A DNA stretch of 64,000 nt. Source: Lentzea sp033794685. GTDB taxonomy: Bacteria > Actinomycetota > Actinomycetes > Mycobacteriales > Pseudonocardiaceae. Below the pieces are notes generated by a model. The model saw only the letters and a program-made list of their open reading frames with translations. It did not search any database and was not told the DNA's origin. Shown piece after piece: positions 8,488 to 17,000 of this stretch; the first letter of the stretch is position 1, and the number at the start of each line of letters is the position of its first letter. The stretch lies in NCBI GenBank assembly GCA_033794685.1, contig JARAYZ010000001.1; one strand, 5' to 3'. The translations under genes were made by a program, and so were the position numbers.

Positions 8488-10802
8488 GCGTGACCACGCG
8501 AACCAGGCTGGTGCTGGACGCCCCCGTGCGGGAAGTCCTGGACCGGATCGACGAGGCCACCGCGGGCACCCGCCTGCGCGTTGTCGTTGTGGCACCTGGT
8601 GGTCACGGCAAGACAGCGCTGCTTTCGGAGATCACCAACACCGCTGTGCGCGTGGTGGACGACGCGCACCTGCTGGACGATGCCTCCCTGCGCGCGCTTG
8701 CCGATGAACCGCTTCTGGTCCTTTCCTACCGCCCCTGGCCACGCCGCGCGGTGCTGGCCGAACTGACCCGCGGCGCCGTCGTGCTGCCGTTGGCGCCGCT
8801 GTCGCGCGACCAGGTCCGCGAGGTGCTGAACGCTCCCAAGCCCGTCGCCGACTTCGTCTTCGCGCAGACCGGTGGTGTTCCGTTGTTCGTGGAACGCCTC
8901 GGTGCCGCGTCCGAGGTGTCCGCGGAGGTCCTCGGTGCGTTTCGCGCCGACCTCGACTGGCTCGACGCCGACCTGCAGAAGTTCCTGCTGGCCGCCGAAG
9001 CCGGGGCCGCCCAGCGGCTGGACCTGCTGTCCTCCCTGCTGGACAAGGACTTCGACGAGGTCAGCGACATCATCGAGGCCGCCAGGGCCACCGGGATGCT
9101 GGCCGAGGACGGCACGCTGCTGCCCCTGGCGCTTCGGGCCGTCGGCGCGCTGACCCGTGCCGAGCGCCGGATCGCGGTCCGGCAGAAGCTGGCCCAGTTG
9201 CAGCTCGACCGCGGTGGTCCGGTCCTCGAACTCGTTCGGCCGCTGGTCGACACCGGCATCGGCGGACCCGTGTTCGTCGCGGCCGCGCGAGAGGCGTTGG
9301 CTACCGATCCCGCCTTGGCTGCCCGGTTGTTCAAGGCCTCCACCGGTGGCGGGACGCCGTCCGCCGAGACCGCCGCCTCCTGGGCCACCGCGTCAGCGAT
9401 GGCCGGGGACCTGGACGGGGCGTTGCGACTGGCCGACCAGGTCATCAGCGTCGCCGACTCGCCGCATCGGCGGACCGCTGCCGAGGTGGCGGCAGTCGCC
9501 CTGGCACATCGGGGGCAGCTGGCTCGTTCGACCGAGTTGTTCCGTTGGGCCGCAACACCTTATGCCGCTGCCTTCGCCGGGATCGGCCTGATCGGGACCG
9601 GGCACCTGTTCGAGGAGATGCCGCCGCAGCCTCCCACGATGCTGGGCGGCGCGGCCTCGTTGATGTTGCAGGGGGTTCGGCAGTCGGTGGCAGGCGGGGA
9701 GACCGCCGCTCTGTCCACTTTGGTGCGTGCTTCGTCGATGCTCGAACCTGCCGGCGGGGCGGTGTTGTTGCCGGACAGCCCCGCAGCGCTGGCCGCTCTT
9801 GTGGCTGTGCACTGCGGCGAGCCGAACGTGGCCGAGTCGGTGCTGGACCGGGCCGTCGAGAACGGCACCGGCGGGGTGCTGATGTCCGTGCGGCATCGGT
9901 TGTTGCAGGCCTGGGTGCACATGTTGCGTGGAAACCTCGGGGTCGCCCGCGAGGCTCTGATGTCCGTCCGGGGGGTCTTCGAGCCTCGCGACTGGATCTT
10001 CGCGGTGGCGTTGGAGGTGGGGATCGCCCGGCGGAACTCGGACTTGGCGACCTTGCGGCGGACGTGGGAACAGGCCTGCGAGGCCGTGCTTCGGCATCCC
10101 GTGGACCTGTTCAGCCTGTTGCCGTTGGGGGAGTTCGCCGCCGCCGCCGCTCGGTTGAGGGATCAGGAGCGGTTGGCTCCGCACCTCGCCCAGGCTGTCG
10201 GTCTGTTGCGGTCGCTGGGGAATCCACCGTTGTGGGCGTCGCAGCTGCATTGGGGGTTGCTGCACGCGGCGATCATCGATGAGAACTCCGCTGCCGCTGA
10301 AGAGCATGCTGCCGCGTTGGCCGCGCATCGGGAGCGGAGCCGGTACTGCTCTGTTCTGTCTGCTGCTGCCGAGTGCTGGCTGGACGTGGTGGCCGGGGAC
10401 GTCGACGCTGACCGGGTCGAGGAGGCTGCTCGTAGCCTGCACGCGGTCGGGTTGTGGTGGGACGCTTCCCGGTTGGCCGGGCAGGCTGCCATCCGCACTT
10501 CCGATCGGCAGGCGATGGTTCGGTTGCTGGACTGCGCGCGGTTGTTGCAGGGGCGGCCGGTTTCCGCTCGTCGGGTTGAGGCTGATGCCGTTCCGGTGGC
10601 TGAGGACGCCGGGAAGTTGAGTGATCGGGAGCGGGAGGTGGCTCGGTTGGTGTTGGAGGGGATGACCTACAAGCAGGTGGGGGATCGGTTGTTCATCTCC
10701 GCCAAGACTGTTGAGCATCATGTTGCTCGGATGAGGCAGCGGTTGGGGGCTGCTTCTCGGTCTGATCTTTTGGCTCAGTTGCGGCATATTTTGGGGGGTT
10801 GA
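8484..10802 (+). CDS. ATPase-domain LuxR family regulator (IniR-like)
   Basis: A 772-residue LAL/STAND-type regulator. Walker A 'APGGHGKTALL' is at ~residues 37-47 (Lys43), followed closely by Walker B-like 'VRVVDDAHLLDD'; the middle ~450 residues are helical (TPR-like); the C-terminal ~60 residues are a LuxR helix-turn-helix ('LSDREREVARLVLEGMTYKQ', 'ISAKTVEHHVARMRQRL'). In M. tuberculosis a similar large LuxR protein, IniR, sits beside iniBAC and controls it, so this is the likely regulator of the divergent genes. Codon choice drifts along the gene: leucine is mostly CTG near the start and almost only TTG at the end. Confidence 0.85.
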   Translation: MSVTTRTRLVLDAPVREVLDRIDEATAGTRLRVVVVAPGGHGKTALLSEITNTAVRVVDDAHLLDDASLRALADEPLLVLSYRPWPRRAVLAELTRGAVVLPLAPLSRDQVREVLNAPKPVADFVFAQTGGVPLFVERLGAASEVSAEVLGAFRADLDWLDADLQKFLLAAEAGAAQRLDLLSSLLDKDFDEVSDIIEAARATGMLAEDGTLLPLALRAVGALTRAERRIAVRQKLAQLQLDRGGPVLELVRPLVDTGIGGPVFVAAAREALATDPALAARLFKASTGGGTPSAETAASWATASAMAGDLDGALRLADQVISVADSPHRRTAAEVAAVALAHRGQLARSTELFRWAATPYAAAFAGIGLIGTGHLFEEMPPQPPTMLGGAASLMLQGVRQSVAGGETAALSTLVRASSMLEPAGGAVLLPDSPAALAALVAVHCGEPNVAESVLDRAVENGTGGVLMSVRHRLLQAWVHMLRGNLGVAREALMSVRGVFEPRDWIFAVALEVGIARRNSDLATLRRTWEQACEAVLRHPVDLFSLLPLGEFAAAAARLRDQERLAPHLAQAVGLLRSLGNPPLWASQLHWGLLHAAIIDENSAAAEEHAAALAAHRERSRYCSVLSAAAECWLDVVAGDVDADRVEEAARSLHAVGLWWDASRLAGQAAIRTSDRQAMVRLLDCARLLQGRPVSARRVEADAVPVAEDAGKLSDREREVARLVLEGMTYKQVGDRLFISAKTVEHHVARMRQRLGAASRSDLLAQLRHILGG

Positions 10803-10819
10803 GGGGCGGCCTGGCGGGG

Positions 10820-10879
10820 TCACCTTGCGCTCCGCGACCTTGCGGGTGGTCACCTTGCGGGCGGCGACCTTGCGTTGCG
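10820..10879. repeat. Four tandem 15-bp repeats
   Basis: Four consecutive 15-mers share the core (T/C)(C/G)ACCTTGCG: TCACCTTGCGCTCCG, CGACCTTGCGGGTGG, TCACCTTGCGGGCGG and CGACCTTGCGTTGCG. They start 17 bases after the LuxR stop. A period of 15 could read as five codons, but no convincing gene covers it. Confidence 0.8.
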
Positions 10880-10889
10880 TGCTTTCCCT

Positions 10890-10914
10890 GGGGGCGCTGC
10901 CCCCAGACCCCCGG
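10890..10914. repeat. GGGGGC...GCCCCCAGACCCC dispersed GC-rich hairpin element, copy 1
   Basis: GGGGGCGCTGCCCCC forms a short hairpin followed by AGACCCCCGG. A sister element with the same layout occurs at 62923-62944. It may serve as a terminator after the LuxR gene or be a genome-wide palindromic repeat. Confidence 0.6.
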
Positions 10915-11002
10915 CAATCTGATCAGGGGGCCCACGCCATGAGCGGGTAGATGGCACGCCTGTTGCGTTGGGCGGCCGTCGGTTGCTTAGTTTGGTTGCG
11001 TT

Positions 11003-11144
11003 GGCGGTGGGTCCCATCACGAGTCGCACCAAGAGCGGGCCACATGCATGAAGGGGTGTCAAGCAGGCGAAAAGCGTGCCTGCTTGACACCCCTTCATGC
11101 ATGCAGCAAGTGCTGTGGTGCGACTCGTGATGGGACCCACCGCC
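11003..11144. repeat. Nested perfect inverted repeats (28-bp outer, 26-bp inner arms)
   Basis: Outer arms 11003-11030 and 11117-11144 are perfect 28-bp reverse complements (ends GGCGGTGGG/CCCACCGCC). Inside them a second perfect inverted repeat has 26-bp arms at 11043-11068 and 11078-11103 (core ATGAAGGGGTGTCAAGCAGG) around a 9-base loop. As RNA or single-stranded DNA this gives a long interrupted hairpin. No protein gene is supported here; short frames read 'MKGCQAG' on both strands only because of the symmetry. The 10803-11437 gap otherwise holds nothing recognisable. Confidence 0.9.
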
Positions 11145-11437
11145 TGGACCGCTTGCGAAGACGAAGGACCTCGGACGGGCGGCTTGCCTGCGGCATCGAG
11201 TTGGGGTGGTGTGCCGTTCGTCCTTGCCAAGGCTCCGTTGGCCGCGTGTGGCTCGATCTGGGGGTGAGGGTTGGGCTGGTTCGTGAGAAAATTGGTCCGA
11301 ATGAGCGAGTAAAGGCTGTAACGCTCAGGGATCGCTATTACCCCGTTGGGGGGAACAGCCCCGCGCAATGGGACGGCCTGGATTGCTGGCGGTAGGCTTC
11401 CGGACCGTTGCTCGCCGAGCAGGTCAGGTGGAACGGA

Positions 11438-13483
11438 TTGCCGAGCCAGGACGACGCGAGACCGTCACGTCCGGTGGGACGTGACGCGTTGGCGCGCGAC
11501 TGGGCGATCAAGGTCAGTCGGACCGCGTACATACCGCTTTCCGCCGCCAAGTTGACTGAAGAGTTGCACGAGCTGCTCAACGTGGTTGCCGAGGCGCTGG
11601 TCGAGGAACCCGAGGTGGCCTCGCTGGTGGGGGCGCGGCTGGTGGAGATCCACTGTGTCGGCGCCGAGAGTTTGCGGGCGTCTGTGGATGTTCTTGCGCG
11701 GTTCGTCGTGCAGGAGGGTGCCGACGCTCGGCGGGCCGCGTTGGTGATCGGGGCCGTGTCCGCTGCGTACACCGCCGCTATCCAGGCCTTTGTGTTGGAG
11801 CAGCAGGAGAGTGTCAGTCAGGCTCTGTTGCGGGCCAATCGGGCTGTGCAGCTTGATTTGCAGGCCAGCGAAGAGCGCTTCGAGGACATTTTCACGCATT
11901 CTTCCACCGGCATTGCGATGGTGAGTCTCGACGGGGAGTTGGAGCGGGCCAACGAGGCGTTGTGCAACATCCTTCGGCGTGAAGACGTTGCCGGGATGAC
12001 GTTGCCCGATTTGATCGCTCCGGCTGATTTGCCCCTCATCAACGACGCGCTGGCCAGTTTGAAGTACGGGCGGATGCGGCGGGTGGAGGAGCGGCCCCGG
12101 CTCATCGATCGCGATGGTGAGCACTTCCGGGTGTTGCTGGCCGCGACCGTGCAGAAGGATCCCGAGGACAACCCCCGGCATTTCGTGGTGATGATCGACG
12201 ACGACAGCCAGCTCACGTTGCTCGGTGGGCGGTTGCAGTACCAGTCGTTGCACGACGCGTTGACCGGGTTGCCGAACCGGCAGTACCTCACCACTCGGCT
12301 GGAATCGTTGCTGCACAGCGACATCGAGCACGGGGTGACGCTGTACCACCTCGACCTCGACGCTTTCGCGGTCATCACGGACGGGCTGGGGCGCGAGATC
12401 GGCGACAAGGTGTTGAAGCTGGTCGCCGAGCGTCTCAGTTCTGTGTTCTCCGGTGAGAAGGCGATGGTTGCCCGGCTCGAGGGTGACGAGTTCGCCGTGC
12501 TGGTGGAGAACAGCGTCGAGACGCCGGACGTCGACACGACGATTCGGACCATCGAGCACGAACTCGCCGAGCCCGTTTACTTCGGTGAGCACGGGGTTGC
12601 GGTGTCCGCTTCGATCGGGGTGTTGCCGCGGCTGCATCCCGGCGATCATCCCGCCGAGGTGTTACGCGCTTCCGACATGACCTTGCGGCGGGCCAAGCGC
12701 ATCGGGCGGCGGCAGTGGGGGCTGCACGACGCCACGCAGGACAAGCGGGAGCAAGAAGATTTCGCGCTTGCCGCCGTCATGCCCGGTGCTTGGGAGAGCG
12801 GCGAGATCGAGGTCGTGTTCAACCCCGTCATGAAGCTCGACGGGACGGCGCGGGTGTGCGTCGAGGCCGAGCTGAACTGGCGGCATCGGGACGTCGGGCT
12901 GATCCCGCACGAGAAGTGCACGTCGATGGCCGAGCACACCGGGCTGATGCTGCCGCTCGGCGAGTGGATGTTGCGGACGGCCGCCGAGACCGCGTGCCGG
13001 TACGACGAGATGCTCGCGGTCTGCCTGACCGAGAGCATGGCGAACAGTCCGGACCTCGTCCGGGACGTGCGGCGGGTGCTCGCGGACACCGGGTTGCAGG
13101 CCTCGCGGTTGTTGCTCGGGTTTCCCGTGCACGTGCTCGCGTCCGAGGACAGCGAGGCCGCCGACAACCTGGACCTGTTGTCCGACATGGGGATTCACAT
13201 CGGCGCGCGCGATTTCAAGGGATCCACCGCGGAGATCGAGCTCGTGCGCTCGCTCGGGGTGGCGGCCGTGCGGGTGAAGGGGCGCTGCCAGAAGCCGGAC
13301 GAACTGGTGTCGCACGTGCTCAGCGACCTCGTCGGGTTCGTGCACGAGGCCGGTGGGATCGTGGTGGTCGACGCGATCGAGGACGCCGAGCAGCGCGACT
13401 GGTGGGGTGAACTGGGCGCCGACGCCGGTGTCGGGCCGGTGTTCTGCGTCGAGCCGACTACGGAGTGGCCCGACGCGGGGTGA
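11438..13483 (+). CDS. PAS-GGDEF-EAL signalling protein with degenerate catalytic motifs
   Basis: About 681 residues. An N-terminal helical region ('LARDWAIKVSRTAYIPLS') precedes a PAS domain ('ERFEDIFTHSSTGIAMVSLDG'), a GGDEF domain ('HDALTGLPNRQYL', signature 'EGDEF' in place of GGDEF) and an EAL domain. The EAL signature reads 'EAELNW' rather than EALLRW, and the DDFGTGYSSL loop is 'RDFKGSTAEIEL', so phosphodiesterase activity is unlikely and the protein may sense rather than metabolise c-di-GMP. Start is uncertain: TTG 11438 has AGGTGGA 5 bases before it; TTG 11408 and GTG 11474 are in frame. Its 3' end overlaps the convergent DUF2165 gene by 26 bp. Confidence 0.85.
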   Translation: MPSQDDARPSRPVGRDALARDWAIKVSRTAYIPLSAAKLTEELHELLNVVAEALVEEPEVASLVGARLVEIHCVGAESLRASVDVLARFVVQEGADARRAALVIGAVSAAYTAAIQAFVLEQQESVSQALLRANRAVQLDLQASEERFEDIFTHSSTGIAMVSLDGELERANEALCNILRREDVAGMTLPDLIAPADLPLINDALASLKYGRMRRVEERPRLIDRDGEHFRVLLAATVQKDPEDNPRHFVVMIDDDSQLTLLGGRLQYQSLHDALTGLPNRQYLTTRLESLLHSDIEHGVTLYHLDLDAFAVITDGLGREIGDKVLKLVAERLSSVFSGEKAMVARLEGDEFAVLVENSVETPDVDTTIRTIEHELAEPVYFGEHGVAVSASIGVLPRLHPGDHPAEVLRASDMTLRRAKRIGRRQWGLHDATQDKREQEDFALAAVMPGAWESGEIEVVFNPVMKLDGTARVCVEAELNWRHRDVGLIPHEKCTSMAEHTGLMLPLGEWMLRTAAETACRYDEMLAVCLTESMANSPDLVRDVRRVLADTGLQASRLLLGFPVHVLASEDSEAADNLDLLSDMGIHIGARDFKGSTAEIELVRSLGVAAVRVKGRCQKPDELVSHVLSDLVGFVHEAGGIVVVDAIEDAEQRDWWGELGADAGVGPVFCVEPTTEWPDAG

Positions 13484-13955
13484 GGTGCACGAGGATCAGC
13501 GCGAAGCCCGCGATGGTCACCATGCGCAGGGCGGCGCCGATGCCGTTCCAGTCCTTCGACTGCCACATCGCGAACCACTCACCGCCGATGGTGATGAAGC
13601 CACCGAGGAACAGCGCCACGATCATCAGCAGGCCCGCGGACGCGAACTTGCGCGCGCTGTCCTCCTTGTCGCGGAGGTAGGCGATGGTGCCGGCGGTCAG
13701 CAGGACCGCGGAGATCGCCTCCCACAGGATGATCGCGAGGTAGACGATCGTGACGACGGCCGGGCTCGTGATCGCCCGCCACTTCAGTTCCTTGCCGAAC
13801 GTGGTGTCCATCGCGAGGACGTGCTGCACGAACGCCTCGTTCGTGCCGTAGTCCGTGATGTTGCCGAGCACCACGAGAATCATGTTGAGGGCGATGAACC
13901 CGACGGTCACCGCGACGACCGCGCGCAAGCTGCCGACCCGAGCAAGAAGACGCAT
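13458..13955 (-). CDS. DUF2165 family integral membrane protein
   Basis: A 165-residue protein with four predicted membrane segments (about residues 11-32, 63-90, 104-122 and 142-158). Its architecture and the 'MDTTFGKELKWRAITSPAV' loop fit the DUF2165 family of small membrane proteins of unknown function. Start is ATG 13955. The final codons overlap the convergent GGDEF/EAL gene, which puts the stop codons on opposite strands within 26 bp. Confidence 0.82.
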   Translation of the reverse strand: MRLLARVGSLRAVVAVTVGFIALNMILVVLGNITDYGTNEAFVQHVLAMDTTFGKELKWRAITSPAVVTIVYLAIILWEAISAVLLTAGTIAYLRDKEDSARKFASAGLLMIVALFLGGFITIGGEWFAMWQSKDWNGIGAALRMVTIAGFALILVHLTPRRATP

Positions 13956-14010
13956 GGAGCGGACAGTAACCGATGTGCTGCTGCCAGTGAGGGCAGTTGT
14001 GCGGTGAGGG

Positions 14011-17000
14011 TCAGCACGGATCCCGGAAGTCCATCTGAGACAGACGTTCCTGCCACAGCGCCGGGGTCAGCACGCCTCGGGTGGCCGTGCAGATCCGGCT
14101 GATCTCGTGCTGCACGTCGAGGTCCCACAGCCGGACGATGCCGTCCGCGTTGCCGGTCGCGAGAACGCTGCCCTGCGGTGAGAACTGGGCCAGCGGTTCC
14201 GCCGCCCAGTCGCCGGCGATCTGCTGCCCCAGGTAGAACGGGTTGGCCGGGGCCTCGACGTTCCACAGCCGGAAGGTCCTGTCCGCGCTGCTGCTCACCA
14301 GCGTCCTGCCGTCCGCGCTGACCGAGATGGCGCTGATCGTGCCCGTGTGCCCGCTCAGTTCGCTGATCAGCACCGGGTGCTCGCGGTCCCGCACGTCGTA
14401 GAACCGGATCACCTTCGCCTGGCCCGAGGTGATCAGCGTGTTCCCGTCCGCGGTGAAGATCGCCTGCCCGACGACCTGGGCGTCCTTGATCGGCTCTCCC
14501 AGTTGCCGCGGCCGCTCCGAATCGCTCACGTCCCAGAGCCGGACGGTCTTGTCACTGCTCGCCGTGGCGACCGTGCGGCCGTCCGGGCTGAACTCGGCGT
14601 CGTTGACGTACGCGTCGTGGCCTGTCATCGGGATCCCGATCGGCACGGGCTTGGCGGGATCGCGCACGTCCCACAGCCGCACGGACTCGTCGGTGTTGCT
14701 GGTCAGCAGCACCTGGCCGTCCGGGCGGAACACGGCCCAGGCCGCGAACCTGTTCGCCAGCACCAGCGGTTCGCCGAGCGTTTTCGGGTGCTCCGGATCG
14801 GTCACGTCCCACAGCCGCACCGTCTTGTCGCCGGCCGCGGTCGCGAGCACCTTGCCGTCCGGGCGGAACCTCGGTCTGCTGACCGTCCGTTCGTGCCCTT
14901 GCAGCGGCTGCCCGATCTGCCGGGGGTGCCGGGGGTTCGAGACGTCCCACAGGCGCACCGTCTTGTCGCCGGAACCGGTCGCGACGATCCTGCCGTCCGG
15001 ACTGAACGACGGGGTCGTCACCTGGGAGGAATGGCCGAGGAGCATCGCCTGCGGCAACGACCACAGGTTCACCGCGTTCTCCAGGGAACCGGTGGCGATC
15101 GAGTCGCCGTCCGGGCTGAAGCCGACCGCGAAGACGCCCGCGCCCCGTGCGGCGAGCGGCCGGCCGAGCACGGTCGGGGCGGCCGGGTCGGTGAGGCTCC
15201 ACAACCGCGCGGTGGCATCGGACGCGCCGGAGGCGAGCGTGCGGCCGTCCGGGCTGAACTTCACCGACCACACCGGGCCGGTGTGGCCGACGAGCGGCTG
15301 GCCCACCGGGGCCTGCGTGGCCGGGTCCCACAGCCGCACCATCTTGTCGTCGGCGCCGCTCGCGAGCAGCTTGCCGTCGCCGCTGAACGCCACGCTGTGG
15401 ATGCCCAGGGTGTGGCCGGTCATCGGCTTGCCGATCGTGGCCCGCGTGGCCACGTCCCACAGCAGGATCGTCTGGTCGTCGCCCGTCGTGGCCAGGGTCC
15501 TGCCGTCCGGGCTGAACGCGAGCGAGCGGACCGCGGCGGAGTGTTCGCGCAACGGCTCGCCGGACGGCTTGGCGTTCGCCGGGTCGCGGACGTCCCACAG
15601 CCGCGCCGACCGGTCCTCGTTCGCCGCCGCGAGCAGCGTGCCGTCGGGGCTGAACTCCAGCAGGTAGGACGGGCCGTTGCCGGTCTCGAGCGTCTCGAGG
15701 GCCTTGGGGGAGCTGGGATCCGTCACGTCCCAGAGCCGGATCGTCGCGTCCTGGCCGGTGGTCGCGAGGACCTTGCCGTTCGGCGAGAACACCGCCGAGC
15801 TCAGCCAGTTCCGGTGCTCGGAGATGACGGCGATCTGCCGCGGGCGGCTGCGGTCGCGGACGTCCCACAGGCGTGCGGTGCGGTCGTAGCTGGCGGTGGC
15901 GAGCAGCGTGCCGTCCGGGCTGAACGTCGTCAGGTAGACGGCGCCGGTGTGCCCGACGAGCGGCACGGCCAGCGGCACCTGCTGGGTGGCGAGCAGCTTC
16001 GCGACCACGCCCTGGTCGGCGGGGCGCATGCGGTGCGCGACCATCAGGAACTGGGCCGAGAGCGACGGATCGCTCGCGGTCAGCCGGTCGGCCTCCGCGA
16101 CGACCTGGCGGAACTGGGCGTCGTTGCGCTGGTTCACCGCTATCACGGCCGCGCCCGCCGCGATCAGCGCGAACACCGCCACGAGCGCGACCGCCGACCT
16201 GCGCAGCCAGACGCTCTTGCGGTGCTGGCGTTCGGACGTGCGCACGAACTCCTTGGCGATCGTGGTGACGTCCTGCTGCTGCCGCACGCCCTCCAGCCGT
16301 GCGCCGCGGTAGAGCAGTGACGAGTCGTGCTCGTGCGCGGACCACGCCGCCGCGTCCTCCTCCAGCCGCTGCCGGGTGAGGTTGCCCGCGCGGTCCTCGT
16401 CGATCCAGCTGCGCAGCCGGGGCCACGCCTGCAGCAACGCCTCGTGCGTGATCTCGACGGAGCCGGCGTCCGTGGTGATCAGGCGGGCGTGTGTGAGGAC
16501 CTCGAGCGCGCGTTCCGTGGCCGGGAGGTTCGCGGCGGCCTCGAGCAGGCTGTGGCGGCTGGAACGGCGGCGGGTGTCCTGCGTGTCGTCGCCGACCCTG
16601 ACCAGGCGCAGGAGCAGTTGCTTCGCGGCGGCCCTGGCCGGTTCGTCGAGGTCCGACCAGGCGCGTTCGGCGGTGGTGGCGACGGCGCCCTGGATGCCAC
16701 CGGCCGCCCGGTAACCGGCGATCGTGAGGCGCCCCGCCTGCCTGCGCTGCCACGTGACCAGCAGCGCGTGGCTGAGCAGGGGGAGCGCGCCCGCGTCGTA
16801 CGCGTCCTTGCCGCGCCGGTTGTGCGTGCCGAGGTCGCGCAGCATGAGATCGACCAGGCCGGGCTCCAACTGCAGACCGGCGGCCTTGGCCGGGCTCGTC
16901 ACGGCGTCGCGCACCTCGGCCGCGGACATCGCGCCGAGCACCATCTGCCTGGTCTGCAGGGCCTCGGCGAGCTCGGGGAACTCGAGGCAGCGGGCGTAGA

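Noticed and set aside
10820..10879. CRISPR-like array
   Set aside because: The 15-bp units are contiguous with no spacers and no cas genes are near.
11048..11395. Short frames beginning MKGCQAG on both strands
   Set aside because: They mirror each other because of the inverted repeat; no RBS and no protein family.
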